The notes under the pieces were generated by a model. It was not told where the DNA came from, ran no database searches, and was given only the letters and a program-made list of their open reading frames with translations. A stretch of 64,000 nucleotides of DNA from WTGU01 sp965200925. GTDB taxonomy: Bacteria; Pseudomonadota; Alphaproteobacteria; UBA828. The position numbers were made by a program, and so were the translations under genes. Shown piece after piece: positions 16,614 through 25,839 of this stretch (position 1 is its first letter; each line of letters starts with the position of its first letter). The stretch is taken from NCBI GenBank assembly GCA_965200925.1, contig OZ241738.1, positions 2,790,001 to 2,854,000 of the forward strand, written 5' to 3'.

Positions 16614-18332
16614 TCACGTCGGCGCGCCGGCGCTCCGTTTGGCGGCTTCCTCCGCGATCAGCTCCTTCTTGGAGAGTTTGCCGATGATCGTTTTCGGCAG
16701 CTCGGCGCGGAACTCGACCTGCTTCGGCCTTTCGATCGGCGATAGCTTGTCTTCGAGGAAGGCCGTCAGGGCCTCCTCCGTCAGGCTTTCGCCCTCCTTC
16801 AGCCGCACGAAGGCCTTCACGGCCTGCTGACGCCGCGGGTCGTCAATGCCGATGACGGTGACCTCCAGCACCGCCGGGTGCCTGTAGATCGCTTCCTCGA
16901 CATGGCGCGGATAGACGTTGTAGCCGCCGGTGATGATCACTTCCTTGAGCCGGTCGATGAGGAAGACGTAGCCGTCCTCGTCGATGTAACCCACGTCGCC
17001 GGTATGGAAGCGCCCGCCGGCGAAGGCCTGCTCGTTCTCCTCCGCGCGCTTCCAGTAGCCCTTCATGACCTGCGGGCCGGAGACGCAGATCTCGCCGGTC
17101 TCGCCTTGCGGGAGCGTCGTCATCGGCTCGTCGGTCGAGGTGATTTCGACCACCGTTCCTGGAACGGGGATGCCGAGCGAGCCTTCGCGGCTGCCGTCAG
17201 GGCCGGTGGGGTTGCAGGTCACGACCGGGGCGGTCTCGCTCAGGCCGTACCCCTCCACCAGCGCGCAGCCGGAAAGCGCCTGGAACTTCTCCTGGACCTC
17301 GCGCGGCAGCGAGGCGCCGCCGGAGAGGCAGATCTTGATCGAGGAAAGGTCGAATTTCCCGGCCGCCACGCCGGGATGGCCGTTGATCGCGATATAGATC
17401 GTCGGCACCGCGGGGAAGAGTGTCGGCCGCTCCCCGTGGATCGTCTTGAGCAGCCCGTCGAGCTCGAAGCGCGGCAGCAGGATCATCCTGCTGCCGGTGT
17501 GGATGCCGAAGTTCATCACCACGGTCATGGCGAAGACATGGAACAGCGGCAGCACGCCGATCACGGATTCGGCGCCCCTCTCGATCGCGGGGAACATCAT
17601 CACCGACTGCGCGGTGTTGGCGTAGAGGTTGGCGTGGGTCAGCATCGCGCCCTTGGAGACGCCGGTCGTGCCGCCGGTGTATTGCAGCACCGCGACGTCG
17701 TTCGCGGCGTCGGTCTCGACCGGCGCTGGCTTGCCGGCGTTGTCGATCAGCGTCGCGAAGGAGACGTGGCGCGAGTCGCGCGCCACCGTGGCGATCTCCC
17801 GTCGCTTGACGAGCCGGAAGAGCAGGCCCTTGAGGGGCGGCAGCATGTCCGCCATGGGGCAGACCACGAGATGCGCAAGCCGGGTGCGGTCGAGCGCGGC
17901 ACGCGCCTTGTCGTAGAGGAGGGCGAGATCGAGGGTGACCAGGATGTCGGTTTCGGAGTCCTCGATCTGGTTCGTGACCTCCTCGATTGCGTAGAGCGGG
18001 TTGAAGTTGACGACCGTCCCGCCGGCCTTGAGCACGCCGTAATAGGCGACGACGAAGGCCGGGCAGTTGGGCAGGAACAGGCCGACCTTGCGGCCCTTGC
18101 CGATGCCCAGCTTCTGGAACCCCTGGGCCGCCCTGTCCGCCAGCGCGCCCAGTTCCCGGTAGCGCGTGGTCCGGCCCATGAAGTCGATCGCCGGCCGGTC
18201 GCCGTAGCGGGCCACCGCGTCGTCGAGCAACCGGTATAGCGGCGCGGACGGAATCGGCGCATGCCAGTCCACGTCTGCCGGGTAGGATCGTTCCCACGGG
18301 TGGATGCCGCCTTGCGCGCCGCTTTCAGCCAT
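16614..18332 (-). CDS. fadD: Long-chain fatty acid-CoA ligase (AMP-binding enzyme)
   Basis: From ATG 18332, preceded by GGAGGGAAG, the protein has 572 residues. It carries the P-loop YTGGTTGVSKGAML, VEGYGLSETAPVV, the adenylation hinge GDVGYIDEDGYVFLIDRLKEVI, and a C-terminal lysine in PKTIIGKLSKKEL. It activates fatty acids to acyl-CoA via an acyl-adenylate. The gene lies 47 bases upstream of the fadA-type thiolase on the same strand and completes a compact beta-oxidation run, which lacks an acyl-CoA dehydrogenase. Confidence 0.9.
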   Translation of the reverse strand: MAESGAQGGIHPWERSYPADVDWHAPIPSAPLYRLLDDAVARYGDRPAIDFMGRTTRYRELGALADRAAQGFQKLGIGKGRKVGLFLPNCPAFVVAYYGVLKAGGTVVNFNPLYAIEEVTNQIEDSETDILVTLDLALLYDKARAALDRTRLAHLVVCPMADMLPPLKGLLFRLVKRREIATVARDSRHVSFATLIDNAGKPAPVETDAANDVAVLQYTGGTTGVSKGAMLTHANLYANTAQSVMMFPAIERGAESVIGVLPLFHVFAMTVVMNFGIHTGSRMILLPRFELDGLLKTIHGERPTLFPAVPTIYIAINGHPGVAAGKFDLSSIKICLSGGASLPREVQEKFQALSGCALVEGYGLSETAPVVTCNPTGPDGSREGSLGIPVPGTVVEITSTDEPMTTLPQGETGEICVSGPQVMKGYWKRAEENEQAFAGGRFHTGDVGYIDEDGYVFLIDRLKEVIITGGYNVYPRHVEEAIYRHPAVLEVTVIGIDDPRRQQAVKAFVRLKEGESLTEEALTAFLEDKLSPIERPKQVEFRAELPKTIIGKLSKKELIAEEAAKRSAGAPT

Positions 18333-18465
18333 GGGCTTCCCTCCGTCTCCTCCCGGCAGGAAAGAGGTACGCGCCCGGCCGTCGGGGGTCAACCCCGCCC
18401 GGGTTTGTGGCATGATCGCCGGACGCGCCGCTGATGGCGACGAACCGGGACGCGGGAAGGGGGAC

Positions 18466-19368
18466 ATGGGGCGGAAGGTCATCGTCACCTGCGCGGTGAC
18501 GGGTTCCGCAGACACGGCCGGCCGGAATCCGGCGGTGCCGGTCACGCCGGAGGAGATCGCACGCTCCGCGATCGACGCGGCCAGGGCCGGCGCGGCGATC
18601 GTACACCTCCACGTGCGCGACCCCGAGACCGGCCGCGCCAGCATGGCGCTCGACCACTACCGCGAGACCGTGGGCCGCATCCGCGAGAGCGATACCGACG
18701 TCGTGCTGAATCTCACCACGGGCTACGGCGCCCGCTTCAGCCCGGGCGTCGAGGACCCGTTTCCCCCCGGTCCGGGCACGACTCTGGCCGCCCCGGCGCG
18801 GCGCATCCAGCACGTGCTCGACCTGCGTCCGGAGATTTGCAGCCTCGACGTGGCGACGATGAATTCGGGCGGCGTTCGCGACGACAGCGTCATGATCAAC
18901 GCGCCGCCCCATCTGCGTTACATGGCCGACGCCATCCGCGCGGCCGGAGTCCTGCCCGAGCTCGAGGTGTTCGACACCGGCCACGTGCGGCTGGCCGCGC
19001 ATCTGGTGGAGCGCGGCCACGTCGCGGCGCCGGGTTTCTTCCAGCTCTGCTTAGGGATCGAATGGGGCGCGCCGGCGACTCCGGAGGCGCTCGGCCTCAT
19101 GAAGGGTCTGCTGCCGGCCGGCGCCCGGTGGGCGGCCTTCGGCATTTCCCGCGACCAGCGGCCGCTGATCGCGCTCTCGGTTCTCAATGGCGGGCACGCC
19201 CGCACCGGCCTCGAGGACAACCTCTATCTCGACCGCGGCGTTCTCGCGCCGTCCAACGCGGCGCTCGTCGAGCAGGCGGTGTCCCTGATCGCCGCGCTGG
19301 GCGCCGAACCGGCGACGCCGGCGGAAGCGCGCGCCATCCTCGGCTTGAACCTGACTCCGCCCCGGTGA
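18466..19368 (+). CDS. Beta-keto acid cleavage enzyme (BKACE, DUF849 family)
   Basis: The 300-residue protein begins RKVIVTCAVTGS and has the zinc-binding AAIVHLHVRDPETG motif (HxH). Later it has LELEVFDTGH and HARTGLEDNLYLDRG, which supplies the third ligand, Glu. BKACE enzymes condense a beta-keto acid with acetyl-CoA and split it to acetoacetate and a new acyl-CoA. The founding member Kce acts on 3-keto-5-aminohexanoate. The ATG at 18466 has AAGGGGGAC just upstream. A 2-oxoglutarate/Fe(II) oxygenase starts six bases downstream, so both probably act in one catabolic pathway of unknown substrate. Confidence 0.9.
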   Translation: MGRKVIVTCAVTGSADTAGRNPAVPVTPEEIARSAIDAARAGAAIVHLHVRDPETGRASMALDHYRETVGRIRESDTDVVLNLTTGYGARFSPGVEDPFPPGPGTTLAAPARRIQHVLDLRPEICSLDVATMNSGGVRDDSVMINAPPHLRYMADAIRAAGVLPELEVFDTGHVRLAAHLVERGHVAAPGFFQLCLGIEWGAPATPEALGLMKGLLPAGARWAAFGISRDQRPLIALSVLNGGHARTGLEDNLYLDRGVLAPSNAALVEQAVSLIAALGAEPATPAEARAILGLNLTPPR

Positions 19369-19374
19369 GGATGC

Positions 19375-20424
19375 ATGATTCCGCTCATCGATATCGCCCC
19401 CTTCCTGCACGGCTCCGCCGACGATCGCGAGCGCACCGCCCGGGCGCTCGACGAGGCATGCCGCGAGGTCGGCTGGCTGGTGGTCGCCGGCCACGGCGTG
19501 CCGCCCGACTTGATCGCGGAGATGCATGCCGTCTCGCGGGCCTATTTCGCGCTGCCCTACTGGGAGAAGATGAAGCACCGGATGCCGGCCGACCGTTACC
19601 GCGGCTACACACCGCCGGGCACGGAAAGCCTCGCCTACAGCCTCGACGAGGAGCGCCCGCCGGACCTGAAGGAAGCTTTCAGCATGGGCCCGATGGACGC
19701 CGCCTGCGACGCCTATCACTACGGCCCCGCCGGTTCCCGCTACTTCGCGCCCAACATCTGGCCGGACCGCCCGGCGGGCATGGCGAAGGTCTGGGAGGCG
19801 TATTACCGGGCGCTCACGCGGCTCTCCGCCGACATGATGCGCCTCTTCGCCGTGGCGCTGGAGCTGCCGGAGGATTTCTTTGCGCCGAAGATCGACGAGC
19901 ACATCACCAATTTCAGCGCCATCTATTATCCGCCGCAGCCGGAGGCGCCGCTTGCCGGGCAACTCCGCGGCGGCGGCCACACCGACTACGGCAGCCTGAC
20001 CCTGGTGCATTGCGATACCGACGTAGGCGGCTTGCAGGTCCAGACCCCGAGCGGCGATTGGGAAGACGTGCCCTGGTTCCCGGACGCCTTCTCCGTCAAT
20101 CTCGGCGATCTCATGGCCGAATGGACCAACCACCGCTGGCGCTCGACCATGCACCGCGTCGTCAATCCGCCCCGCGACAAGGCCCGTCTCGACCGCCTGT
20201 CGCTTGTCTTCTTCCACCAGCCCAACTACGATGCGGTGATCGAATGCCTGCCGAGCTGCATCGGCCCGGACAACCCGGCGCGCTACGCCCGCACCACCTC
20301 GGGCGCACACATCACGGCGAAGCTCACCAAGCAGCGGGCCCCGGGCTTGGCCGAAGGCGTCACTTCCAAAGGCCGCCCGAAAGCGTGGCTCTACCCGCCC
20401 GCGCAGGATGAGAGCGCAGGCTGA
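19375..20424 (+). CDS. Isopenicillin N synthase-family 2-oxoglutarate/Fe(II) dioxygenase
   Basis: The 349-residue protein has the IPNS-type N-terminal domain (IPLIDIAPFL, GWLVVAGHGV) and the double-stranded beta-helix core. Iron ligands are His and Asp in GGHTDYGSLTLV and the distal His in RSTMHRVVN. Arg in RLSLVFFHQ would bind the 2-oxoglutarate carboxylate. It would hydroxylate or desaturate a small molecule. It lies six bases after the BKACE gene and was probably acquired with it. The substrate cannot be inferred. Confidence 0.88.
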   Translation: MIPLIDIAPFLHGSADDRERTARALDEACREVGWLVVAGHGVPPDLIAEMHAVSRAYFALPYWEKMKHRMPADRYRGYTPPGTESLAYSLDEERPPDLKEAFSMGPMDAACDAYHYGPAGSRYFAPNIWPDRPAGMAKVWEAYYRALTRLSADMMRLFAVALELPEDFFAPKIDEHITNFSAIYYPPQPEAPLAGQLRGGGHTDYGSLTLVHCDTDVGGLQVQTPSGDWEDVPWFPDAFSVNLGDLMAEWTNHRWRSTMHRVVNPPRDKARLDRLSLVFFHQPNYDAVIECLPSCIGPDNPARYARTTSGAHITAKLTKQRAPGLAEGVTSKGRPKAWLYPPAQDESAG

Positions 20425-20454
20425 TGCCCCTGGCACCGGCAAAGGGACAGTGAG

Positions 20455-22032
20455 GTGAACGACTTTACGAACCGCATAAGGACCATCCGGGACGCGCTGA
20501 CGAAAGGCCTCGTCGAGCGCGACGTTGCCGTGCGCCTCGCATTGCTCGCGGCTCTGACCGGCGAGCATCTGCTTCTCATCGGCCCACCGGGGACCGCCAA
20601 GAGCCTCGTCGCGCGCAGATTGCGTCTCGCCTTCAAGGACGCGGCGTATTTCGAGCGCCTGCTGACCAAATTCTCCGTACCGGAGGAGCTGTTCGGTCCG
20701 CTGTCCATCAAAGGCCTCGAGGAAGACCGTTATGAACGGTTGACCGAATCATACCTGCCCACCGCCTCCGTCGCCTTCCTCGACGAGATCTTCAAAGCCA
20801 ACAGCGCCATCCTCAATGCCCTCCTCACGATTCTGAACGAGCGCATGTTCGACAACGGCACCGACCGAGAGAAGACTCCGCTCGTAGCGGTAGTAGGCGC
20901 CAGCAACGAGCTCCCCGAAGGCGAGGAGCTCGACGCCTTGTTCGATCGTTTTCTGCTGCGCCTGCATGTCGGCCTGGTGTCGAAAGACGCCTTTCCCGAT
21001 TTGCTGAAGCTGCGAGGCGATGACGAACCGTCCATGTCTGAAGGACTCGGGTTAACCGAGGGCGACCTCGACGCGGTGCGGAAGGAAGCCGGAAAGGTGG
21101 ACGTACCGGGTGACGTAACGGCGCTGCTGTGCGACCTGCGAGAATGGTGCATCGCCGAAGAGATATGGGTATCGGACCGCCGCTGGCGCAAGGTCGTGAA
21201 GCTTCTGCAAACCTCGGCGTGGACAAGCGGACGCGACACCGTGTCGGTCTGGGATTGCTGGCTTCTCCAGCACTGCCTGTGGAGAAAGACCGACGAGAGG
21301 GCGAAGATTTACGACTGGTACGCTTCTCGAGCCGGAGCGAGTGCCGACGATCTGTCGCGACTCCAACATATTGTTAGTGTATGGGAAAAACGGCTTATTG
21401 AAGATAGAGAAGGACAGTCCCAGATGCGCGATTCGAAGGGAAAAATCCTATTCGAGGGAAAAGATGGAAAACATACCTCGGAAAGAAAGGGTCAAAACCA
21501 CAGAGGCAAAGAACCGTTGTTTGTTTTGCCTGAAGATGCGTATCAATATGATAATCGTTATGGGGGGAACGAGTTGCTTGATCCTGAAAACGATGGGAAG
21601 GGGTATACAAAAGAAGAACTTAGTGAATTGTTGCCAATTGTAAAAGGTGGTAATTACCTCATACACGACGAAAACGATTTGCGAGCATATATTATCGACC
21701 CCAGGAACGCTTTCATGGTCGATCTGGCGCCTGCGATGGAGCCCACAAAGCACAAAGATGTTTACATTACGGACTGTCTTCGGCAGCAGAAAGAACATCG
21801 AGATAAGGTAGAAGAACATGGAAGTGGTGTGGATAAACGAATCGCATCTTTCAAGAATGATATTCGAAATCATCTGTGGGTGCCCGATGACTTTGCGGAA
21901 CCGGCATCCCGCAACCTTGGTAAAGTGCGCGCCGACATCAAGAAGCTTCGTGATCGATTGTCGAAGGTGATGGAGGGATATGAAAATCTGCCGCGAGAGG
22001 AAACTCACTCGATCGGCAGGGAGCGTTCGTGA
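20455..22032 (+). CDS. MoxR-family AAA+ ATPase (RavA-like)
   Basis: The 525-residue protein starts at GTG 20455. Walker A (GPPGTAKS, residues 43-50), Walker B (VAFLDEIF, about 106-113), sensor 1 (VVGASNELPEGEELDALFDRF) and the RavA-like middle region are intact. From about residue 303 (nt 21365) to about 475 (nt 21880) the DNA becomes strikingly AT-rich, and the protein becomes charged and Tyr/Asn-rich. The surroundings are high-GC. The stop overlaps the VWA gene start by four bases (GTGA). RavA with ViaA acts as a chaperone pair linked to respiratory Fe-S complexes in E. coli. The role here is inferred only from that pairing. Confidence 0.88.
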   Translation: MNDFTNRIRTIRDALTKGLVERDVAVRLALLAALTGEHLLLIGPPGTAKSLVARRLRLAFKDAAYFERLLTKFSVPEELFGPLSIKGLEEDRYERLTESYLPTASVAFLDEIFKANSAILNALLTILNERMFDNGTDREKTPLVAVVGASNELPEGEELDALFDRFLLRLHVGLVSKDAFPDLLKLRGDDEPSMSEGLGLTEGDLDAVRKEAGKVDVPGDVTALLCDLREWCIAEEIWVSDRRWRKVVKLLQTSAWTSGRDTVSVWDCWLLQHCLWRKTDERAKIYDWYASRAGASADDLSRLQHIVSVWEKRLIEDREGQSQMRDSKGKILFEGKDGKHTSERKGQNHRGKEPLFVLPEDAYQYDNRYGGNELLDPENDGKGYTKEELSELLPIVKGGNYLIHDENDLRAYIIDPRNAFMVDLAPAMEPTKHKDVYITDCLRQQKEHRDKVEEHGSGVDKRIASFKNDIRNHLWVPDDFAEPASRNLGKVRADIKKLRDRLSKVMEGYENLPREETHSIGRERS

Positions 22033-23627
22033 CCTTCGCCAAGCATGACTCTGCGCATCGGACGAATCGCGCGTTCGATGCGGCTTCTCTGGAACGCGGC
22101 TACGCCTTTCTCGACGAGTGCCCGGAGCATCTCCTCGATGACGTCATCACTCTACCCTACGGCGCGCTCCGCGAGCGAGTTCGCGGCGTGTGCGCTTGGC
22201 GGGACGCGCTTCTGGAAGGGCGGCTGCCGTCGGCGGGCGCATGGCCGCCCGAACAACTCGCCGCGCCCGTGCGCCAAGCCCTCGAACAGATGGGAATCGT
22301 CCGGTTCTGCAAGGGGCAACGAGAACTGGTGGACGAGTTGCTCAAAGACATTCTCGCCGGCTTCCGCCGACAGGACGATGGTTTGCACAGGGACGTCGTG
22401 CACCGGTTGCGCGAACTGGAGGAACTCGAACGTGCCCAGGCGCACGCGCGGGAGGAGCGTGAACGCAGCGCCCAGCGGCTGGCGGAAACATGGGACGCGC
22501 ACTTCGTGCGCAAAACGAAACCGCCCCGGTGGAACGAAGAGACCCGCGAGCGTCTGCGCGCGCAGGCCGAACGCGAGGTCTTCGCCCGTGTGCGCGAGGC
22601 CGACGCGGGCTTGATCGAGGAATGGGGAGAGCGGGCGCGGCTCTGGACCGCGCTCACCGACGTTTTCGACGACCTGGGACGGATGCTGAGGCGCGGCTGG
22701 GACCTGACGCTCGGAGTCCTGCGGCATACCGGGTGGCGCGAGCTCCTCCGGTTGCGGGAGCTGGTGGCGCAACTCCCCCAGTTGCGCGATGTCGTCCGGG
22801 CGCTGGGGCGGCTGCACGCCTCCGAAACGGCGGAGTCCGTCGCCGAACGGGTGTTCCTGCCCATGCGCCGGTTGGAAGAAGAGCGGCGGGAAGTGCGGAC
22901 TCCGCTGGTTCCCGCCGACACGCGGGGCATCGAACGCAGCGGCTCCGTCACCAGGATGCTGCCCGTCGAGGCGGCGATGCTCGGCCATCCCAAGCTGCGG
23001 CTGCTTTGGCATGCGCGCCGGGCGGAAAGGACCCTGCTCACCTACAGGGTCGAGGGCGTCGAAGACGAACGGACGCTCGTGGAGCGCGAGACCACCGAAG
23101 AGGTCGAGAATCTCCGCCCCGCCCTGGAGCGGGGGCCGATCCTCGCGGTCGTCGATACGTCCGGCTCGATGCACGGCCTCCCGGAACGGGTCGCGAAGGC
23201 ACTCGTGCTGGAGGCGCTTCGCACGGCACACGCCGAGAAGCGACGCTGTTGCCTTTACGCCTTCAGTGGTCCCGGGCAGGCGATTGAACACGAGCTCGAT
23301 CTATCCCCCGAAGGCATAGGCAGTCTGCTGGATTTCCTCGCCCTGTCCTTCGGCGGCGGCAGCGATCCGACGGAGGCGACGGAACGGGTGTTGCGGCGGC
23401 TCCGGGAGGGCGCGTGGGCGAAAGCCGACGTCCTGTTCGTCAGCGACGGGGAGTGGCCCGATCCGCCCTCCCGGCAGACGGCGGCCGTGCGCAAGGCGAG
23501 AGAGGCGGGAACACGGTTTCACGGTATTCAGATCGGGAACCGCGGCCGGACGGGATTGCACGCTCTCTGCGAGCCGGTCCACGTCTTCACGGATTGGGGC
23601 GACGTGGTCGGCACCCGCCGCGATTGA
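22029..23627 (+). CDS. VWA domain protein (ViaA-like partner of MoxR ATPase)
   Basis: The 532-residue protein has a helical, Arg/Glu-rich N-terminal region (to about 350) and a C-terminal von Willebrand A domain. The VWA domain has the MIDAS motif DTSGS at residues 376-380 and a later VLFVSDGEWPDP strand with the MIDAS aspartate. The GTG start lies inside the MoxR stop (GTGA), so the two are translated together. The pair matches the RavA-ViaA arrangement, in which the VWA protein delivers or engages substrates for the hexameric ATPase. GC is high throughout, unlike the second half of its partner gene. Confidence 0.87.
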   Translation: MTFAKHDSAHRTNRAFDAASLERGYAFLDECPEHLLDDVITLPYGALRERVRGVCAWRDALLEGRLPSAGAWPPEQLAAPVRQALEQMGIVRFCKGQRELVDELLKDILAGFRRQDDGLHRDVVHRLRELEELERAQAHAREERERSAQRLAETWDAHFVRKTKPPRWNEETRERLRAQAEREVFARVREADAGLIEEWGERARLWTALTDVFDDLGRMLRRGWDLTLGVLRHTGWRELLRLRELVAQLPQLRDVVRALGRLHASETAESVAERVFLPMRRLEEERREVRTPLVPADTRGIERSGSVTRMLPVEAAMLGHPKLRLLWHARRAERTLLTYRVEGVEDERTLVERETTEEVENLRPALERGPILAVVDTSGSMHGLPERVAKALVLEALRTAHAEKRRCCLYAFSGPGQAIEHELDLSPEGIGSLLDFLALSFGGGSDPTEATERVLRRLREGAWAKADVLFVSDGEWPDPPSRQTAAVRKAREAGTRFHGIQIGNRGRTGLHALCEPVHVFTDWGDVVGTRRD

Positions 23628-23835
23628 GCGTTGTCCCGAAACGGGGCGCCGGGCACGAGCGCCCACGTCCGCATGGCGCGAAGCGCGAAACAGCGACGAA
23701 GGCGCACACCGGGGCCGCATATGTCGCCGGTGCGGGAAAGCGATTGCCTTGCCGGCCGGGGCATCGCCTTGTCCGGCTTCCCCCGGGTTTCTACGATGAC
23801 GAGTCGAACGGGCGGCCGTGATGGGAGGAGCACCA

Positions 23836-24270
23836 GTGGCGGAAGCTGCGAAAGCCGATAGCACGGCCGAACGGAAGCCGGCTTATACCCTGGTGCGGAA
23901 GGGCGACCCCGCCCTCGTGCCGGGGCGGCGGGACTTCCTCACCTATCGTGATCTCGGCGTCACGGCGGCGAGCGGGGGGCGGCTGCGCGCCCAGATCACC
24001 TCGGCCGAGGTCGGGCTCTCGCGTCCGACGGGCTGGCATCGCCACGTCTGCGAGGGGCAGCTCGTCTACATGCTGCGCGGCTGGATCGATCTCGCCTTCG
24101 AGGACGGGACGATTCGCATCGAGGAAGGGGATTCCCTCTACATCCCCGGCGGCACGCCGCACAACGAGACCGCGACCTCCGAGAGCTTCGACCTGATCGA
24201 AGTTTCCCTGCCCGCCGACATGGGCACCGAACCCTGCGCCCCGCCGCCGGGCCGGCGCGCGGGCGGCTGA
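23836..24270 (+). CDS. Cupin domain protein
   Basis: The small single-domain cupin has 144 residues from GTG 23836. The metal motifs are GWHRHVCEGQLVYMLRG and GDSLYIPGGTPHN. The GTG start is preferred because GGGAGGAG lies seven bases upstream. ATG 23821 would place that site inside the gene. It could be a dioxygenase, isomerase or ligand-binding regulator, and the fold alone does not say which. It converges on the amidase gene, ending nine bases before it. Confidence 0.82.
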   Translation: MAEAAKADSTAERKPAYTLVRKGDPALVPGRRDFLTYRDLGVTAASGGRLRAQITSAEVGLSRPTGWHRHVCEGQLVYMLRGWIDLAFEDGTIRIEEGDSLYIPGGTPHNETATSESFDLIEVSLPADMGTEPCAPPPGRRAGG

Positions 24271-24279
24271 ACCCGCCCT

Positions 24280-25839
24280 CTACCGCTCCCGCCAGTCGCC
24301 CGTCTTCTCCACGGCGTCGGCCGCCTGGAGCACGGTCAGGTCGTCGAAGCGCCGCCCTACCAGCATCAGGCCGACCGGCAGGTCGTCCTCGACGCCGCAG
24401 GGGACGCTGACGGCGGGATGGCCGGTCAGGCTGAACTGGCAGGTGTTGTTGATCATGTTCAGCGCCCACCGCATCTCTTCCTCGATGCCGCAATCGGGCG
24501 CGGCCAGCGGCGGCGTCGCGAAGGGGATCGTCGGCATCGCGATCACGTCGCAGCGCGCGAGGAGCGCGTCGTAATCCGCCTCCAGCAGGTGCCGCTGGTT
24601 CTGCGCCTTCGCGTAGTAGCGCCCGTGGTAGTGGCGGTGCATGTACTCGCCGAGGATCAGCACCAGCTTGCCGGCCACCGGGAGGTCGCCGGCGCGCGAA
24701 TCGAACCCCCGGCCGAGCGCCTCGCGCAGGCGCGTGTCGTAGAAGCCCCGCCAGTTGGTGCCCTGGTTGTAGCCCTTGAGCATGAATTCGGCCGCGCCCT
24801 CGATGCCGATGCCGTTCCAGATATGCGGGCCGACCATGTGCATCGGCGCCGAAACCTCTTCCACCGCGGCGCCCTGGGCCTCGAGCGCCGCCACCGCCGC
24901 CCGGCATTTCCGGTCGATCGCCGCGTCGCTTCCGGGGAAGCCCAGATCGCGCCAGGGTGCCTGCCCGAAGCCCTCCCGCAGGAGGCCGATCCTGAGGCCG
25001 TCCACGCCCTTGTCGATCGCCGGCAGGTAATCCCGCACGTAGTCTGCCGGGATCACCCCGCGCTGGCGCGGGTCCATCGCATCCGGGCCGGCGATGACGG
25101 AGAGCAGGCGGGCGGTGTTCTCCACCGTGTCGCAGATCGGCCCCAGCGTGTCGATGGTCATCTCGATCATGACGCCGCCCGTGTAGGGGACGAGGCCGAA
25201 GGTCGGCTTGTGCCCGACGACGCCGCAACGCGACGCCGGCAGGCGGATCGAGCCCGCCTGGTCGCCGCCGATCGCCATGGTCACGTCGCCCGCCGCCACC
25301 GCGGCGGCGCTGCCGCCGGAGGAGCCGCCCGGCGAATGGGTCGGCTTGCGCGGGTTGCGGATCGGCCCGAGCGCGCTCGTGTGGCCGCCGCCGGAGAACG
25401 AGCAGTCCTCGGTGGTCGTCTTGCCGGCGATGGTGCCGCCGGCGTCGAGAATGCGCGTGACGATCGTCGCGTCCGCGTCCGGGATGAAGCCTTCGAGCAG
25501 CCGCGTGCCGTTCATCATGGGGATGCCGGCGACGCTCACCGCGTCCTTGATGCCGACCGCTTGCCCTGCGAGCGGCCCCGTCCCGGCGCCCTTGATGGCG
25601 CAGCGCCAGTACCAGGCATTGTAGGGGTTCTCGTCGGCGCTCGGCCGGTAGCCGCCGTCCCGCGGATATTTCTGTGGCGGGCGCCATTCCGGCATTTCTT
25701 CCAGGGCCCGGTAGGAAGCCATCGGCCCCCGCATCAGCCGCCGATAGGCCGCCGCGTCTTCCTCCGGCATGGCGATGCCGAATTCGTCGGCGAGTTCACG
25801 GATCCGCTCGGTCGTCGGCAGTTCGGCCCCTTTCGGCAT
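24280..25839 (-). CDS. Amidase signature family protein
   Basis: The 519-residue enzyme has the Ser-cisSer-Lys triad elements: Lys in GIKDAVSVAG, the Gly/Ser-rich SPGGSSGGSAAAVA stretch, and the nucleophile Ser in GGDQAGSIRLPAS. The GGDQxGSIR form resembles nitrile-linked, enantioselective amidases rather than GatA. It hydrolyses a carboxamide to acid and ammonia. ATG 25839 has a strong GGAGGGGAGG site upstream. Its first 44 bases overlap the end of the tadA reading frame on the same strand. Confidence 0.92.
   Translation of the reverse strand: MPKGAELPTTERIRELADEFGIAMPEEDAAAYRRLMRGPMASYRALEEMPEWRPPQKYPRDGGYRPSADENPYNAWYWRCAIKGAGTGPLAGQAVGIKDAVSVAGIPMMNGTRLLEGFIPDADATIVTRILDAGGTIAGKTTTEDCSFSGGGHTSALGPIRNPRKPTHSPGGSSGGSAAAVAAGDVTMAIGGDQAGSIRLPASRCGVVGHKPTFGLVPYTGGVMIEMTIDTLGPICDTVENTARLLSVIAGPDAMDPRQRGVIPADYVRDYLPAIDKGVDGLRIGLLREGFGQAPWRDLGFPGSDAAIDRKCRAAVAALEAQGAAVEEVSAPMHMVGPHIWNGIGIEGAAEFMLKGYNQGTNWRGFYDTRLREALGRGFDSRAGDLPVAGKLVLILGEYMHRHYHGRYYAKAQNQRHLLEADYDALLARCDVIAMPTIPFATPPLAAPDCGIEEEMRWALNMINNTCQFSLTGHPAVSVPCGVEDDLPVGLMLVGRRFDDLTVLQAADAVEKTGDWRER

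Noticed and set aside
20455..23627. MoxR-VWA pair as a novel defence system
   Set aside because: Gene order, overlap and domain layout match the known RavA-ViaA chaperone pair, and no effector gene is next to it.
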